A DNA stretch of 14,732 bases from assembly GCA_026398675.1 (NCBI GenBank), contig JAPLSK010000386.1:1-14732 (forward strand), given 5' to 3'. This document shows, piece by piece, positions 1 through 8,184 of the stretch (position 1 is the stretch's first letter; each line of letters opens with the position of its first letter). The stretch comes from a bacterium (GTDB taxonomy: Bacteria > RBG-13-66-14). A program made the translations under genes and the position numbers. The notes beneath the pieces are model-generated. The model was given only the letters and a program-made list of their open reading frames with translations, was not told where the DNA came from and made no database searches.

Positions 1-92
1 ACGCGACTATCCCGGCGACGCCACCCGTGGGCGAGGGCTAGGGTGTGGGGATAGAGCTATCTATTCAATGTCCTCCAAGAAGGAGATTAAAA

Positions 93-530
93 ATGACTGT
101 CGAAGAACGGCTGGAGAAGTTGGAGCAGGAGCTGGCCGCCTTGAAGCGCCGCATTGTGATGGAGGATGCCGAGGGCCGAATCCGCGCCAAGCTGGAAATG
201 ACCGAGCTCGGGCCGGGGTTGAGCTTGTTCGATGAGAACGGCAAGTTTCGCGCCGCGCTGGCTGTGGCCAAGGGTATACCGGGGCTTGCCCTATACGATG
301 AGAACGGCAAGCCTCGCGTTGCGCTGGCCGTGCATAATAGCGTGCCGGGGCTGGTCCTGACCGACGAGAACGGCAAGCCTCGCGCCGTGCTGGATATAAC
401 CGAGCGCGGGCCGAGGCTAGTCCTGTCCGATGAGAACGGCGAGCCTCGCGTTGCTCTGGGCGTGTCTAAGGACGGGCCGGGGCTGGGCCTGTTGGATGAG
501 ATCGGAAAGGTCATCTGGTCGGCGCCGTAG
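93..530 (+). CDS. Coiled-coil protein with six 22-residue DENGK-type repeats
   Basis: A 145-residue protein. I chose ATG at 93 because GAAGGAG (79-85) lies 7 bases upstream; an earlier in-frame start at 45 has no such site. Residues 3-21 form a clean heptad pattern (V3, L7, L10, L14, L17, I21), so a short parallel coiled coil is likely. The rest is six units built on P-G-L-x-L-x-D-E-N-G-K-P-R-x-A-L-x-V. The D codon recurs at 165, 231, 297, 363, 429 and 495, exactly every 66 bases; the first unit is degenerate (DAEGR) and the last ends in IWSAP. There is no signal peptide or membrane segment, so it is probably cytoplasmic. Alternating hydrophobic residues with a D-E-N-G turn suggest stacked beta strands, possibly a trimeric beta-helix on a coiled-coil stalk; that is inference. 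I have seen similar repeats in uncharacterised bacterial proteins. The function is unknown. Confidence 0.8.
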   Translation: MTVEERLEKLEQELAALKRRIVMEDAEGRIRAKLEMTELGPGLSLFDENGKFRAALAVAKGIPGLALYDENGKPRVALAVHNSVPGLVLTDENGKPRAVLDITERGPRLVLSDENGEPRVALGVSKDGPGLGLLDEIGKVIWSAP

Positions 531-634
531 AGTCGTCACCCACGTGGAGGTGGACCGGGGAGGAGCCTGCGGTTGAGGAGGTTGGCTGGGGTTGGATTAA
601 GGCTTCGAGCCAGTCGAAACCGTAGTTGTAAAGG

Positions 635-658
635 GCTGCCGGGCCGAGACCCGGCGGC
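635..658. terminator. GC-rich hairpin between convergent genes
   Basis: GCTGCCGGG (635-643) pairs with CCCGGCGGC (650-658), with one G-U pair and a 6-base loop. It lies between the repeat-protein gene and the 3' end of aspS, which face each other. Read leftward, downstream of aspS, it is followed by a weak T-rich stretch (CCCTTTAC); read rightward there is no T-run. It may serve as a shared, weak terminator. Confidence 0.4.
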
Positions 659-702
659 TAAACGTGGCCGCAACCCTGACGGAGCCTCCGTCATCGGCCG
701 TA

Positions 703-2523
703 TCAGCTCGACTGCGTCCCCTCATCGCCTCCGCGGGCGATTTTTTTCGACCCGTCGTCCACCCGGAGGCCGAGCTCGGCGAGCTGGGCCGGGTCCACGG
801 CCGCGGGCGCGTCGGTGAGCGGGTCGTAGGCCCGCAGCGTCTTGGGGAAGGGGATGACCTCGCGGATGTTCTCCCGCCCCAGCATGAGGGCGATGAGCCG
901 GTCCAGTCCAGGCGCGATGCCGGCGTGGGGCGGCGTGCCGTAGGAAAGCCCCTCGAGGAAGAAGCCGAACCGCTCCCGCACCGCCTCCTCGGAAAGCCCC
1001 AGTGTGCGGAACACCCGGCGCTGAATCTCCTGGTCGTGGATCCGGGGGCTGCCGGAAGCCATCTCCACCCCGTTTATCACGATGTCGTAGCTCGACGAAC
1101 GGACCGAGAGCGGGTCGGACTCGAGTTTTTCCAGGTCGTCGGGGTGGGGCATGGTGACGGGGTGGTGGCTCGAGGTGAGGCGCCCCTCGTCGTCGGTCTC
1201 GAAGAGCGGAAACTCGACCACCCACAGCACGTCCCAGCGGCCGGGGGGGATGAGCCCCAGCTCGTCGCCGAGGGCCAGGCGCAGGCGGGAGAGGGCGGTG
1301 TTGACCCGACTGGTGGGCCCCGCGGCCAGGAGGAGGAGGTCGTCCGGCCCGGCGCCGGAAAGGCGCTGGAGCTCGGAGAGCGCCCCGTCGGTCAGGTACT
1401 TCTTGATGCTGGCGTTCCAGGAGCCGTCGGCGGACCATTTGACCCAGATGAGGCCGCCCGCGCCGGCAGACTTGGCGATATTCTCCCAGACGTCCAGGGT
1501 CTTGCGGCTGGCCCCGGCCTGACCGGGCACGCGGATCCCGCGCACGCATCCGCCCCCCTCGAGCGCACCTTTTATAAAGGTGAGCTCGGTGCCCTCGAAG
1601 GCCTCCGAGAATGTGACCAGCTCCAAGCCGAAGCGGGTGTCCGGCTTGTCGGAACCGAAGCGGTCCATCGCCTCGGCGTAGGTCATCCGCGGCCAGTGGG
1701 CGGGGAGCTCCACCCCGAGGAGTTCTGCCCAGAGGTGGCCGAAGAGCCCCTCGGCTACGGCGAACACTTCTTCCACGCCGGCGAAGCTCATCTCCAGGTC
1801 GAGCTGGGTGAACTCGACCTGGCGGTCGGCCCGGGCGTCCTCGTCGCGGAAGCAGCGCGCGATCTGGAAGTAGCGGTCCACGCCGGCCACCATCAAAAGC
1901 TGCTTGTACATCTGGGGGCTCTGGGGCAGGGCGTAGAACGAGCCGGGGTAGACGCGGCTGGGGACAAGGAAATCCCGGGCTCCCTCGGGGGTGGACCGGG
2001 TGAGCATCGGGGTCTCTATTTCGAGGAATCCGGCCTCGGCGAGCCAGTTGCGCATCGTCAGCATGAAGCGGTGACGGAAGCGGAGCATCTCGGCCATGGG
2101 GCCGCGTCGCAGGTCCAGGTAGCGGTACCGGAGCCGGAGCTCCTCGTTCACGGGCGCCTCGTCGGAGATGGGGAAGGGGAGGGGCTTGGCGGGGGAGAGC
2201 AGCTCCAGCTCGTCCACCAGGACCTCGACCTCGCCGGTGGGCTGGTCGGTGCGGACCTGGTCCGCGGGCCGGAGCCGGACGGTGCCGCGCAGAACCACGA
2301 CGTACTCCGGGTGGCAGCCGGCGGCTATCCGGCCGGCCTCGGGGGCGTGCTCGGGGTCGGCGACGATCTGGCTCTCGCCGTAGCGGTCCCAGAGACGGAT
2401 GAATACGATGCCGCCCAGGTCGCGCACGTGGCGCACCCAGCCGCACAGGGTGACCGTTTTCCCCAGGTCGGCGGCGGAGATGCCCCCGCAGGTGTGGGTG
2501 CGTCCGGTGTAATCGAGTGCCAA
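703..2523 (-). CDS. aspS: Aspartate--tRNA ligase (AspRS), bacterial type
   Basis: This 606-residue class II synthetase charges tRNA-Asp with aspartate in the cytoplasm. Visible parts in order: an OB-fold anticodon-binding domain (about 1-110, with LCGWVRHVRDLGG); motif 1 (FLEIETPMLTRSTPEGARDF); the QSPQMYKQLLM loop; motif 2 (CFRDEDARADRQVEFTQLD); the bacterial GAD insertion; and motif 3 (GLDRLIALMLGRENIREVI). Length fits the usual 580-610. I chose TTG at 2523 because GAAGGAG sits just upstream and the protein then begins ALDYTGRTH as in the family. A further 47 upstream codons to 2664 are open, but they read basic, family-unlike sequence across an inverted repeat. The Leu in RDLGG matches discriminating enzymes such as E. 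coli L30, whereas non-discriminating ones often have His; this hints at Asp-only charging (inference). Ordinary housekeeping gene. Confidence 0.96.
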   Translation of the reverse strand: MALDYTGRTHTCGGISAADLGKTVTLCGWVRHVRDLGGIVFIRLWDRYGESQIVADPEHAPEAGRIAAGCHPEYVVVLRGTVRLRPADQVRTDQPTGEVEVLVDELELLSPAKPLPFPISDEAPVNEELRLRYRYLDLRRGPMAEMLRFRHRFMLTMRNWLAEAGFLEIETPMLTRSTPEGARDFLVPSRVYPGSFYALPQSPQMYKQLLMVAGVDRYFQIARCFRDEDARADRQVEFTQLDLEMSFAGVEEVFAVAEGLFGHLWAELLGVELPAHWPRMTYAEAMDRFGSDKPDTRFGLELVTFSEAFEGTELTFIKGALEGGGCVRGIRVPGQAGASRKTLDVWENIAKSAGAGGLIWVKWSADGSWNASIKKYLTDGALSELQRLSGAGPDDLLLLAAGPTSRVNTALSRLRLALGDELGLIPPGRWDVLWVVEFPLFETDDEGRLTSSHHPVTMPHPDDLEKLESDPLSVRSSSYDIVINGVEMASGSPRIHDQEIQRRVFRTLGLSEEAVRERFGFFLEGLSYGTPPHAGIAPGLDRLIALMLGRENIREVIPFPKTLRAYDPLTDAPAAVDPAQLAELGLRVDDGSKKIARGGDEGTQSS

Positions 2524-2553
2524 AACCGCTCCTTCACCAATTCCTAGAGGAGA

Positions 2554-2603
2554 CAAGGGGTTTAACCGAGCGAAGCGAGCTACGCCTCTAGCGAAACCCC
2601 TTG
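2554..2603. repeat. Inverted repeat in the aspS 5' leader
   Basis: CAAGGGGTTT (2554-2563) and AAACCCCTTG (2594-2603) are perfect inverted copies around a 30-base centre that includes GAGCGAAGCGAGC. It lies about 30 bases upstream of the aspS start, so it would be in the aspS mRNA leader and could fold into a long hairpin. It looks like a mobile-type palindromic intergenic element rather than a T-box: I see no T-box consensus on the aspS strand. Confidence 0.6.
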
Positions 2604-2713
2604 CCCTCATTAGCCGAACCCGGCGGATGTTACCAGATACCGTGTTCGCAGTCCAGCGTCTCAAGTGATGAGAACGCGCTCGATGAGGGGCGTCCCCGGC
2701 GCCTGGTTTTTAC

Positions 2714-2742
2714 TTGACACGGGTACCCGACTGTATTACCTT
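2714..2742 (+). promoter_or_regulatory. Candidate promoter for the receptor operon
   Basis: A perfect TTGACA (2714-2719) is followed after 17 bases by TACCTT (2737-2742), a weak -10 of form TAnnTT. The spacer contains the palindrome GGGTACCC (2721-2728). If used, it gives a leader of about 170 bases before the receptor start at 2920. The rest of 2524-2919 holds the aspS leader repeat and, at 2814-2823, the palindrome TCGGGCCCGA; I recognise no known riboswitch. Confidence 0.45.
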
Positions 2743-2919
2743 TAACTATGCTTGCATAGACTGCGAGGGCACGCCGGAATGGGGTACCGTCTGCCCCGGT
2801 TGGGGGTTATCCGTCGGGCCCGAGGGTGTCGTTAGAGGATCCCCACGAGATTTCATCTTTACTTCTTCCGATGATACTTGGTACGCTGAACCCCGTAACT
2901 TGACGAGGGAGGGTTGTTA

Positions 2920-4383
2920 ATGAAATGCACTAAGGCGGCCCTGGCCCTCTGCGTCTGCCTGGTGATTGTCGCGCCCGTCCTGGCCGGCAACACGGCGCAG
3001 ATATCCGGCATCATCGCGGACGAAAGTGGAATGCCAATCGCTTTCGCCACGATCCGGATCGAGGGCACGGACATCCACGCCACCTCCGACGAGGACGGGT
3101 ACTTCTCCCGGAGTGACGTCCCACCCGGACAGTACAACGTGACCTGCTCGGCTCCCGGGTACGTGGACTTCACCTACGTCGAGATCCCCTTCCTCACAGA
3201 CATGCGGCGCAACGTCAACTTCACGATGAAGCGCCCCGATGCGGAAACGGTGCTGACCATCACGGTCCACGCCGAACACCGCCTGATCGAACCCAGCCTG
3301 ACGACCTCCATTGACTACATCACCGCCGAGGACATCGAGCAGCTCCCGGCGGACAGCTTCTACGATCTGATGGCGAACGAGGCAGGCGTCACAAACGACG
3401 ACGGCTTCATGCACGTCCGCGGCGGCCGCGCCACTGAGATCACCTACATGGTGGACGACATGCCGATCCTGGATGCCGTCACCGGGTATGCCGCCTCCAG
3501 CGTCAACAACTCCGCCATCGCCGAGATGGCCATCATCTCGGGGACCTTCTCCGCGGAGTACGGCAACGCCCAGTCCGCCGTTATCAACATCACCACGAAG
3601 GCGGGCAGCACCAAGACTTACGAGGGGATGATCCGGTTCCGTCAGGAGGTCTTGCAGACCACCAAGGAATTCGGCTCCGAGAAGGTGCTGGAGTCCACCG
3701 GTCAGCCCGACTGGAATTCCGTACCCATCTCCTGGACCACCCGGACCCGCCAGGGACGTTTCTGGAAAGGCGAGGGGTCCGTCGGCGGCCCGCTGGGCAG
3801 CTTCATGACCTTCTTCCTCTCCGGCGACTACACCACGACCGGAACCCAGTTGATCATGCCGCGGCCCCGCTGGGAGTACAACGCACAGAGCAAACTCCGC
3901 TTCAACTTCTCCCCGGACATGTCGTTTACCCTCTCCGGCTCCCTGAACCAGCTCTATCGCCCCCTCTTCGACGTCCAGTACCAGTACACGCTGGACAACA
4001 TGTACCACTCGTGGCGCGACACGTACCAGATTTCAGGCATGTGGAAACACATGATCAACGAGAAGACCTACTACACCATCCGCGCCAATTATTTCAACTC
4101 CTGGAGCCACTTCGGCGTCCGCTGGGGCGACGATGATTGGCATTGGGAGAACGATCCGAATAGCCCCGGCCAGCAGATCCAGGTCTGGAACAACGGCGAC
4201 TCCTGGGGCAGTCACCAGATCGGCGACATGAAGTGGTGGGAAGACTACGACACCGATTGGCAGCAGGCCGGCCCGACGGCTGGTTCTACACCAAGGGTGA
4301 CATGCGCATCTGGGAAACCCGCAAGGAGCAGATCTGGACCGGCAAGGGCGACTTCACCACCGAGCTCGACGAGCACAACCTGA
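2920..4383 (+). CDS. TonB-dependent receptor, N-terminal part (frame broken near 4272)
   Basis: Start ATG 2920 has GAGGGAGGG (2905-2913) 6 bases upstream and yields a signal peptide (residues 1-22, ending VLAG). Residues about 26-105 form a carboxypeptidase-regulatory-like Ig domain (SGIIADESGMPIAFATIRIEG, DEDGYF, PPGQYNV). ETVLTITV (109-116) resembles a TonB box. About 130-230 is the plug: ITAEDIEQLPA, VRGGRATEITYMVDDMPI, then SAEYGNAQSAVINITTKAGS. The beta-barrel begins after that. From about residue 452 the frame leaves the family pattern (PTAGSTPRVTCASG...) and ends at 4383, while the barrel continues one frame back. A missing base in the C-run at 4272-4274 explains this. The product would be an outer-membrane receptor moving a ligand with TonB energy; the Ig-like extension is common in FCB SusC-like and related receptors. 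The ligand is unknown. Confidence 0.88.
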   Translation: MKCTKAALALCVCLVIVAPVLAGNTAQISGIIADESGMPIAFATIRIEGTDIHATSDEDGYFSRSDVPPGQYNVTCSAPGYVDFTYVEIPFLTDMRRNVNFTMKRPDAETVLTITVHAEHRLIEPSLTTSIDYITAEDIEQLPADSFYDLMANEAGVTNDDGFMHVRGGRATEITYMVDDMPILDAVTGYAASSVNNSAIAEMAIISGTFSAEYGNAQSAVINITTKAGSTKTYEGMIRFRQEVLQTTKEFGSEKVLESTGQPDWNSVPISWTTRTRQGRFWKGEGSVGGPLGSFMTFFLSGDYTTTGTQLIMPRPRWEYNAQSKLRFNFSPDMSFTLSGSLNQLYRPLFDVQYQYTLDNMYHSWRDTYQISGMWKHMINEKTYYTIRANYFNSWSHFGVRWGDDDWHWENDPNSPGQQIQVWNNGDSWGSHQIGDMKWWEDYDTDWQQAGPTAGSTPRVTCASGKPARSRSGPARATSPPSSTSTT

Positions 4384-5585
4384 TCAAGGCCGGCCTGGAA
4401 TACACCAACTACGACGTGGATCTCTTCCAGCGCCAGCCCCTGTCCTCCAACACCTACGGCGATAAATACCACGTCTTCCCGTGGCAGGGTGCTTTGTACG
4501 TACAGGACAAGATGGACTACTCCGAGATGATCATCAACCTGGGCCTGCGCTTCGACTACTTCGATCCCAACACCGACTACCCCGAGAATCCGATGGATTC
4601 CCAGGACTCCGATCCCGATTCGCAGTACGAGACCTTCCAGGACATCCCCCGGGTGGACGCCGAGCCCAAGTACCAGCTCTCGCCGCGCCTGGGCATCGCC
4701 CATCCGATCTCGGAGTTCGACAAGCTCCACTTCTCTTACGGGCACTTCTTCCAGATGCCGGCCTTCCGCTACATCTACATGGGTAACTACGAGAAGCCGG
4801 CCGGCGCTTACCCGATCTTTGGAAACCCGGACCTGAAGCCCGAGAAGACCATCTCCTACGAAATCGGCGTCCAGCACCTGTTCACCAAATCGGTCCTCCT
4901 GGACGTCACCGGTTTCTACAAGGACGTCTCCGGGCAGCTCGACACCATCCGCTACGATCACCCCCTGGGCCTCTGGAACTACACCCGGACGACCAACTCC
5001 GACTGGGGTAATGTCCGCGGCGTAGAAATCGTTGTGGACGGCACCTGGACCGACTGGTTCAGCTCGAAGATAGCCTACACCTACTCCATCGCCCGGGGCC
5101 TGTCGTCGGATTGGCGACAGGGGTACGACTACTCGTACTACGGCTGGAACCTCCCGCTGGAAGCCAACCTGTTGGACTGGGACGTGACCCACACCGTCAA
5201 CCTGATGCTCGACTTCCGTGACGCCGACACGTGGGGCGCCAACCTGAACTTCAGCTTCGGCTCCGGCACGCCGTACTCGCCTCCCACCGAGCAGGGCGCA
5301 CAAAAGAAGATAAACGCCGAACGCATGCCCTGGTCCATGAACCTGGACGCCAAGGTCAACTACAACATCAACATGTGGGGCATGCAGTTCCAGCTCTTCG
5401 TCGAGGCGCTCAACATCTTCGACCGCTGGAACGTGACCAACCTGGGACCCGACGAGGGCACGGGCGGTAACCGCGACTGGACGGCTTTCTACTATCTCTA
5501 CGGTGACGCGAATGGACCGTGGGACGACGTGAACGTCTACGACGAGCCCTTCCAGCTCCGTGTTGGCGGCAGCATCTCCTTCTAG
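4275..5585 (+). CDS. TonB-dependent receptor, C-terminal barrel part (continuation after frameshift)
   Basis: This frame carries on the same receptor from D-G-W-F-Y-T-K-G-D-M; codons upstream of 4275 in this frame (a GTG lies at 4233) are out-of-frame reading of the previous segment. It encodes about 436 residues of outer-membrane barrel: alternating aromatic/polar strands, LSPRLGIAHPISEFDKLHFSYGHFFQMPAF, NPDLKPEKTISYEIGVQHLF, and the late barrel motif LFVEALNIFDRWNVTNLG. The last residues, LRVGGSISF, end in Phe as expected for the BAM assembly signal. Joined across the break the receptor is about 888 residues, a normal size. Either the gene is a recent pseudogene or the window has a one-base error; both halves being well preserved favours the latter or a very young mutation. 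Confidence 0.88.
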   Translation, partial: DGWFYTKGDMRIWETRKEQIWTGKGDFTTELDEHNLIKAGLEYTNYDVDLFQRQPLSSNTYGDKYHVFPWQGALYVQDKMDYSEMIINLGLRFDYFDPNTDYPENPMDSQDSDPDSQYETFQDIPRVDAEPKYQLSPRLGIAHPISEFDKLHFSYGHFFQMPAFRYIYMGNYEKPAGAYPIFGNPDLKPEKTISYEIGVQHLFTKSVLLDVTGFYKDVSGQLDTIRYDHPLGLWNYTRTTNSDWGNVRGVEIVVDGTWTDWFSSKIAYTYSIARGLSSDWRQGYDYSYYGWNLPLEANLLDWDVTHTVNLMLDFRDADTWGANLNFSFGSGTPYSPPTEQGAQKKINAERMPWSMNLDAKVNYNINMWGMQFQLFVEALNIFDRWNVTNLGPDEGTGGNRDWTAFYYLYGDANGPWDDVNVYDEPFQLRVGGSISF

Positions 5586-5592
5586 ACAACAG

Positions 5593-5622
5593 AGGTCGGG
5601 GTCGAACCGTCGGCCCCGACCT
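5593..5622 (+). terminator. Intercistronic hairpin after the receptor gene (no U-tract)
   Basis: AGGTCGGGG (5593-5601) pairs with CCCCGACCT (5614-5622), and the interior adds TCGA/TCGG pairs (one G-U) to leave a 4-base loop: about 13 bp in all. It starts 8 bases after the stop codon. No T-run follows, so it may act as an RNA stabiliser or partial terminator between the receptor and the secreted-protein gene rather than a classic terminator. Confidence 0.5.
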
Positions 5623-5695
5623 ACCCTGGATATGCCAAAGGCATTACCCAGTTTGTCGTAAACATTCACCGTTCTGGAGCAAGGAGGAAATCTCC

Positions 5696-8098
5696 GTGAA
5701 GCTGAAACTTAAAATAGGCCTTTTAGCCTTTGCCCTGGCGGCCTTCGTCGTGGGGGTGGTGACGGTCGGTTCCAACGGTGTGACGGCCCGCTCGCTCACC
5801 ACGGTGGAACCGGACTCAAACTACCGTATCATGACCTTCACCCACAACATCGGCAACTTCGGCAACGTGGTGTTCAACTGCAACAATATCGGCTCGGGCG
5901 GCGTGGTCCCCAACGGCGAGTGGCCTCTCGGTTCGGGCGTTGAATACAACTACACCGGCTCGATGTGGTTCGGCAACCAGGAGACCGTCATCCACGTCTA
6001 CCACGTGATGAGTGAACTCGACTGGTATCCGAAGTCGCCGATCTACAATACCGACCCCGGCACGGCCTTCCCGCTCCCCTCGTCCTTCGGGCCGCAAGAG
6101 GGCACCGACTACAGCTGGATGAGCGAGTACTGGCGCACCAACGTTCCATCGCGCGTCTCGGACCAGGACGGCCACTGGTACATGACCGATGAAGGCTCGC
6201 CGATCATCATCGGGCTCGAGGTAGTCGCCCAGTCCATGGGCTGGAGCGCCCCGGGTCACGACGAGTGGCTCACCGTCTACTACTTCATGCGCTACGTGGG
6301 CGCGGCTCCGCTCGATCCCCAGACGTACATCGCCTTCGGTTTCGACTGCGACGTCGGCGGAGGGGTTTCCTCCGGCAACGACCTGGCCCAGTTCGACGGT
6401 AACAGCACCCAGCTCGGGCAAGGCTCCGGCGAGCCCTTCGGCGACGGCGACCTTTACAACAACGTCACCTGGGTCGCGGGCAGCGACGGCATCCCCGACG
6501 AGTACGACTCCGTCAACTTCCCCATGGTGATTGACGGCGACGAGACCACCCAGCCCTACTGGGGACACTTCGCCGGTGACCCGGCTTACCAGAACGCCGC
6601 CCCGCGCAAGATGAGCTACATGTTCGACTTCGATTGGGATTCGGGCGGCCCGTACCCCGGTTTCGTCGGAGTGCGCTTCCTGCGCGCCTGCATCGACCCC
6701 GGCGGCCCCGCTGAGCGTGAGTACGTCGTTACCGCCCAGCACTCCTGGGACATCAACAACGACCCGGCGAACGACGCCTACAAGTTCGCCTACATGGTGG
6801 ACGTCGGGACCTACGAAGAGATCTCCACCGCTTACGACTGGCGCATCTGCCCGTCGGTCGGTCCCTTCGAGGACATGGCCGGCGCGGGGATGCAGCCCGG
6901 AGAAGTGCTCGAGGTGCGCAACTGCTTCGTCATCGGAAACCACCGCAACGGGTTGCGCCGCAACGCCGACCAGGCGCTGACCGACTCCCTGGGCTTCAAC
7001 GGCAAGTTCGACGACCCCCGCCAGGGGGACGAGGTTGACGACTTCGTCGTCCTCTCGCCGCCCAAAAGCCCGCTTCTCTCAGCCGGAGTTCAGGACGGCA
7101 GCGTCATCCTCCACTGGGACCCCGTGATCAACCTCACCGACAGCATCGAGACCCTGCCCGATGTGAGCTCCAACAACCAGATCGACTTCGAGGGCTACCG
7201 CCTCTACCGCGGCGCGACGCTGGACCAGCTCGGCGACAACGCCGACCTTAAGCCCTGGTACCAGAGCGAGCATCCAGGTGAGGACCCCATGCCCTACCTG
7301 CGCGACCTTCTGTGCTGGTGGGACAAGGACGTCAACGACACCTCCGACTGGCACGGCGGCGAGTACTGGAAGGCCCCGGGCTACAACGGCCCCGGCCACC
7401 CCACCGATCCCGACCTCTCGGACGTCCGGTACGAGTACAACCAGCTCAACAACTGGGATGAAATCCAGTACGCCCCGGGCACCGGGAACCGGATTTATGA
7501 GTTCATCGACGACGGAAACAACTACGCCCACTGGGACAAGTGGGTGGATTACTCCTCGCGTGGCGGCGACGACACATGGGCCGACGACTACGTAGTCCCG
7601 AAGCCCCTGCCGCCGCGCAACCACTTCACCTACTACTACGCCGTCGTCTCCTTCGACTTCGGCGCGCACCCCTTCTACAACGAGCAGATTGGCCAGGATC
7701 CGTACCCCGCGCTGGAAGGCGGCGTGCGTGCCAACTACGTCCAGGTGACCCTTACAACCGGCAACAGGAACACCCTGGACGACGTGCTGGTGGTGCCCAA
7801 CCCCTATATCGGCGGGGTTGACTGGCAGACCCGGTCCGTGACAGGCATCGTCGAGCGCAAGCTCGCCTTTACCAACCTGCCCGACCGCTGCACCATCCGC
7901 ATCTACACGATTTCCGGCGACTTGGTGGACATCATCGAGCACAACAACCAAACCTCCGGCACGGCGTGGTGGGACCTCCAGTCCCGCAACAACATGGAGG
8001 TTGCGTCCGGCGTCTACATCTACCATATAGACGCCACTGAACTCGGCCTCGGCACCAAGATAGGGAAGTTCGCCATCATCATGGGCGAGAGAATGTAA
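5696..8098 (+). CDS. Large secreted protein with type IX-like C-terminal sorting domain
   Basis: An 800-residue protein. GTG 5696 is the start: AAGGAGG (5681-5687) lies 8 bases upstream and a signal peptide follows (KLKLKIGLLAFALAAFVVGVV, cleavage near residue 31); the frame is open further upstream but overlaps the receptor gene. Residues about 32-450 are rich in Trp, Tyr, Asp and Gly and match no family I can name. About 455-690 looks fibronectin-III-like (SVILHWDP, DFEGYRLYRGA, then FTYYYAVVSFD) with a long acidic insertion. The last 109 residues, from NTLDDVLVVPNPY through FTNLP, CTIRIYTISGDLV, WDLQSRN, VASGVYIYHI and GKFAIIM, match the T9SS type A / FlgD-Ig-like sorting domain of FCB proteins. 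It is probably exported to the surface. It sits between a TonB receptor and a PorV-like gene, so it may be a surface partner of that receptor; that role is inference. Confidence 0.85.
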   Translation: MKLKLKIGLLAFALAAFVVGVVTVGSNGVTARSLTTVEPDSNYRIMTFTHNIGNFGNVVFNCNNIGSGGVVPNGEWPLGSGVEYNYTGSMWFGNQETVIHVYHVMSELDWYPKSPIYNTDPGTAFPLPSSFGPQEGTDYSWMSEYWRTNVPSRVSDQDGHWYMTDEGSPIIIGLEVVAQSMGWSAPGHDEWLTVYYFMRYVGAAPLDPQTYIAFGFDCDVGGGVSSGNDLAQFDGNSTQLGQGSGEPFGDGDLYNNVTWVAGSDGIPDEYDSVNFPMVIDGDETTQPYWGHFAGDPAYQNAAPRKMSYMFDFDWDSGGPYPGFVGVRFLRACIDPGGPAEREYVVTAQHSWDINNDPANDAYKFAYMVDVGTYEEISTAYDWRICPSVGPFEDMAGAGMQPGEVLEVRNCFVIGNHRNGLRRNADQALTDSLGFNGKFDDPRQGDEVDDFVVLSPPKSPLLSAGVQDGSVILHWDPVINLTDSIETLPDVSSNNQIDFEGYRLYRGATLDQLGDNADLKPWYQSEHPGEDPMPYLRDLLCWWDKDVNDTSDWHGGEYWKAPGYNGPGHPTDPDLSDVRYEYNQLNNWDEIQYAPGTGNRIYEFIDDGNNYAHWDKWVDYSSRGGDDTWADDYVVPKPLPPRNHFTYYYAVVSFDFGAHPFYNEQIGQDPYPALEGGVRANYVQVTLTTGNRNTLDDVLVVPNPYIGGVDWQTRSVTGIVERKLAFTNLPDRCTIRIYTISGDLVDIIEHNNQTSGTAWWDLQSRNNMEVASGVYIYHIDATELGLGTKIGKFAIIMGERM

Positions 8099-8102
8099 TC
8101 AA

Positions 8103-8125
8103 CGGGGGGAGCCCGTCTCCCCCCG
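8103..8125 (+). terminator. Intercistronic hairpin after the secreted-protein gene (no U-tract)
   Basis: CGGGGGGAG (8103-8111), loop CCCGT, CTCCCCCCG (8117-8125): a perfect 9-bp GC stem starting 5 bases after the stop codon. No T-run follows. It is the second of three such post-gene hairpins in this gene set. Confidence 0.5.
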
Positions 8126-8184
8126 ACACGCTTTCGAGGAAACCTTAGACATAATACAGCTTACCTGAGAGGGGGCTAGTTCTG

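Noticed and set aside
3..41. Possible 3' end of an upstream gene ending in TAG at 39-41
   Set aside because: Only 12 codons are visible and another frame is also open, so it cannot be supported.
664..2547. Long rightward open frame opposite aspS
   Set aside because: AspRS motifs on the minus strand are unmistakable; this frame is rich in Gly, Val and His repeats typical of antisense translation.
2524..2664. N-terminal extension of AspRS by 47 residues
   Set aside because: The extra residues are basic and unlike the family, they read through an inverted repeat, and a well-placed ribosome site supports the TTG start at 2523.
2680..2712. GGGGCGTCCCC followed by TTTTT as a terminator
   Set aside because: The stem is only 4 bp with a 3-base loop and there is no rightward gene directly upstream that would need it.
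2779..2800. GGGGTACCG resembling part of a T-box antiterminator
   Set aside because: It lies on the receptor strand, not the aspS strand; no specifier or terminator arms are evident, and the gene downstream is not amino-acid related.
2714..2920. 68-codon TTG-start open frame upstream of the receptor
   Set aside because: Its start codon is the -35 element, there is no ribosome site, the composition is not protein-like for this genome, and it overlaps the receptor start.
5519..5695. 59-codon upstream extension of the secreted protein
   Set aside because: It overlaps the receptor gene in another frame, reads through the intercistronic hairpin, and would bury the signal peptide; GTG 5696 has a strong ribosome site.
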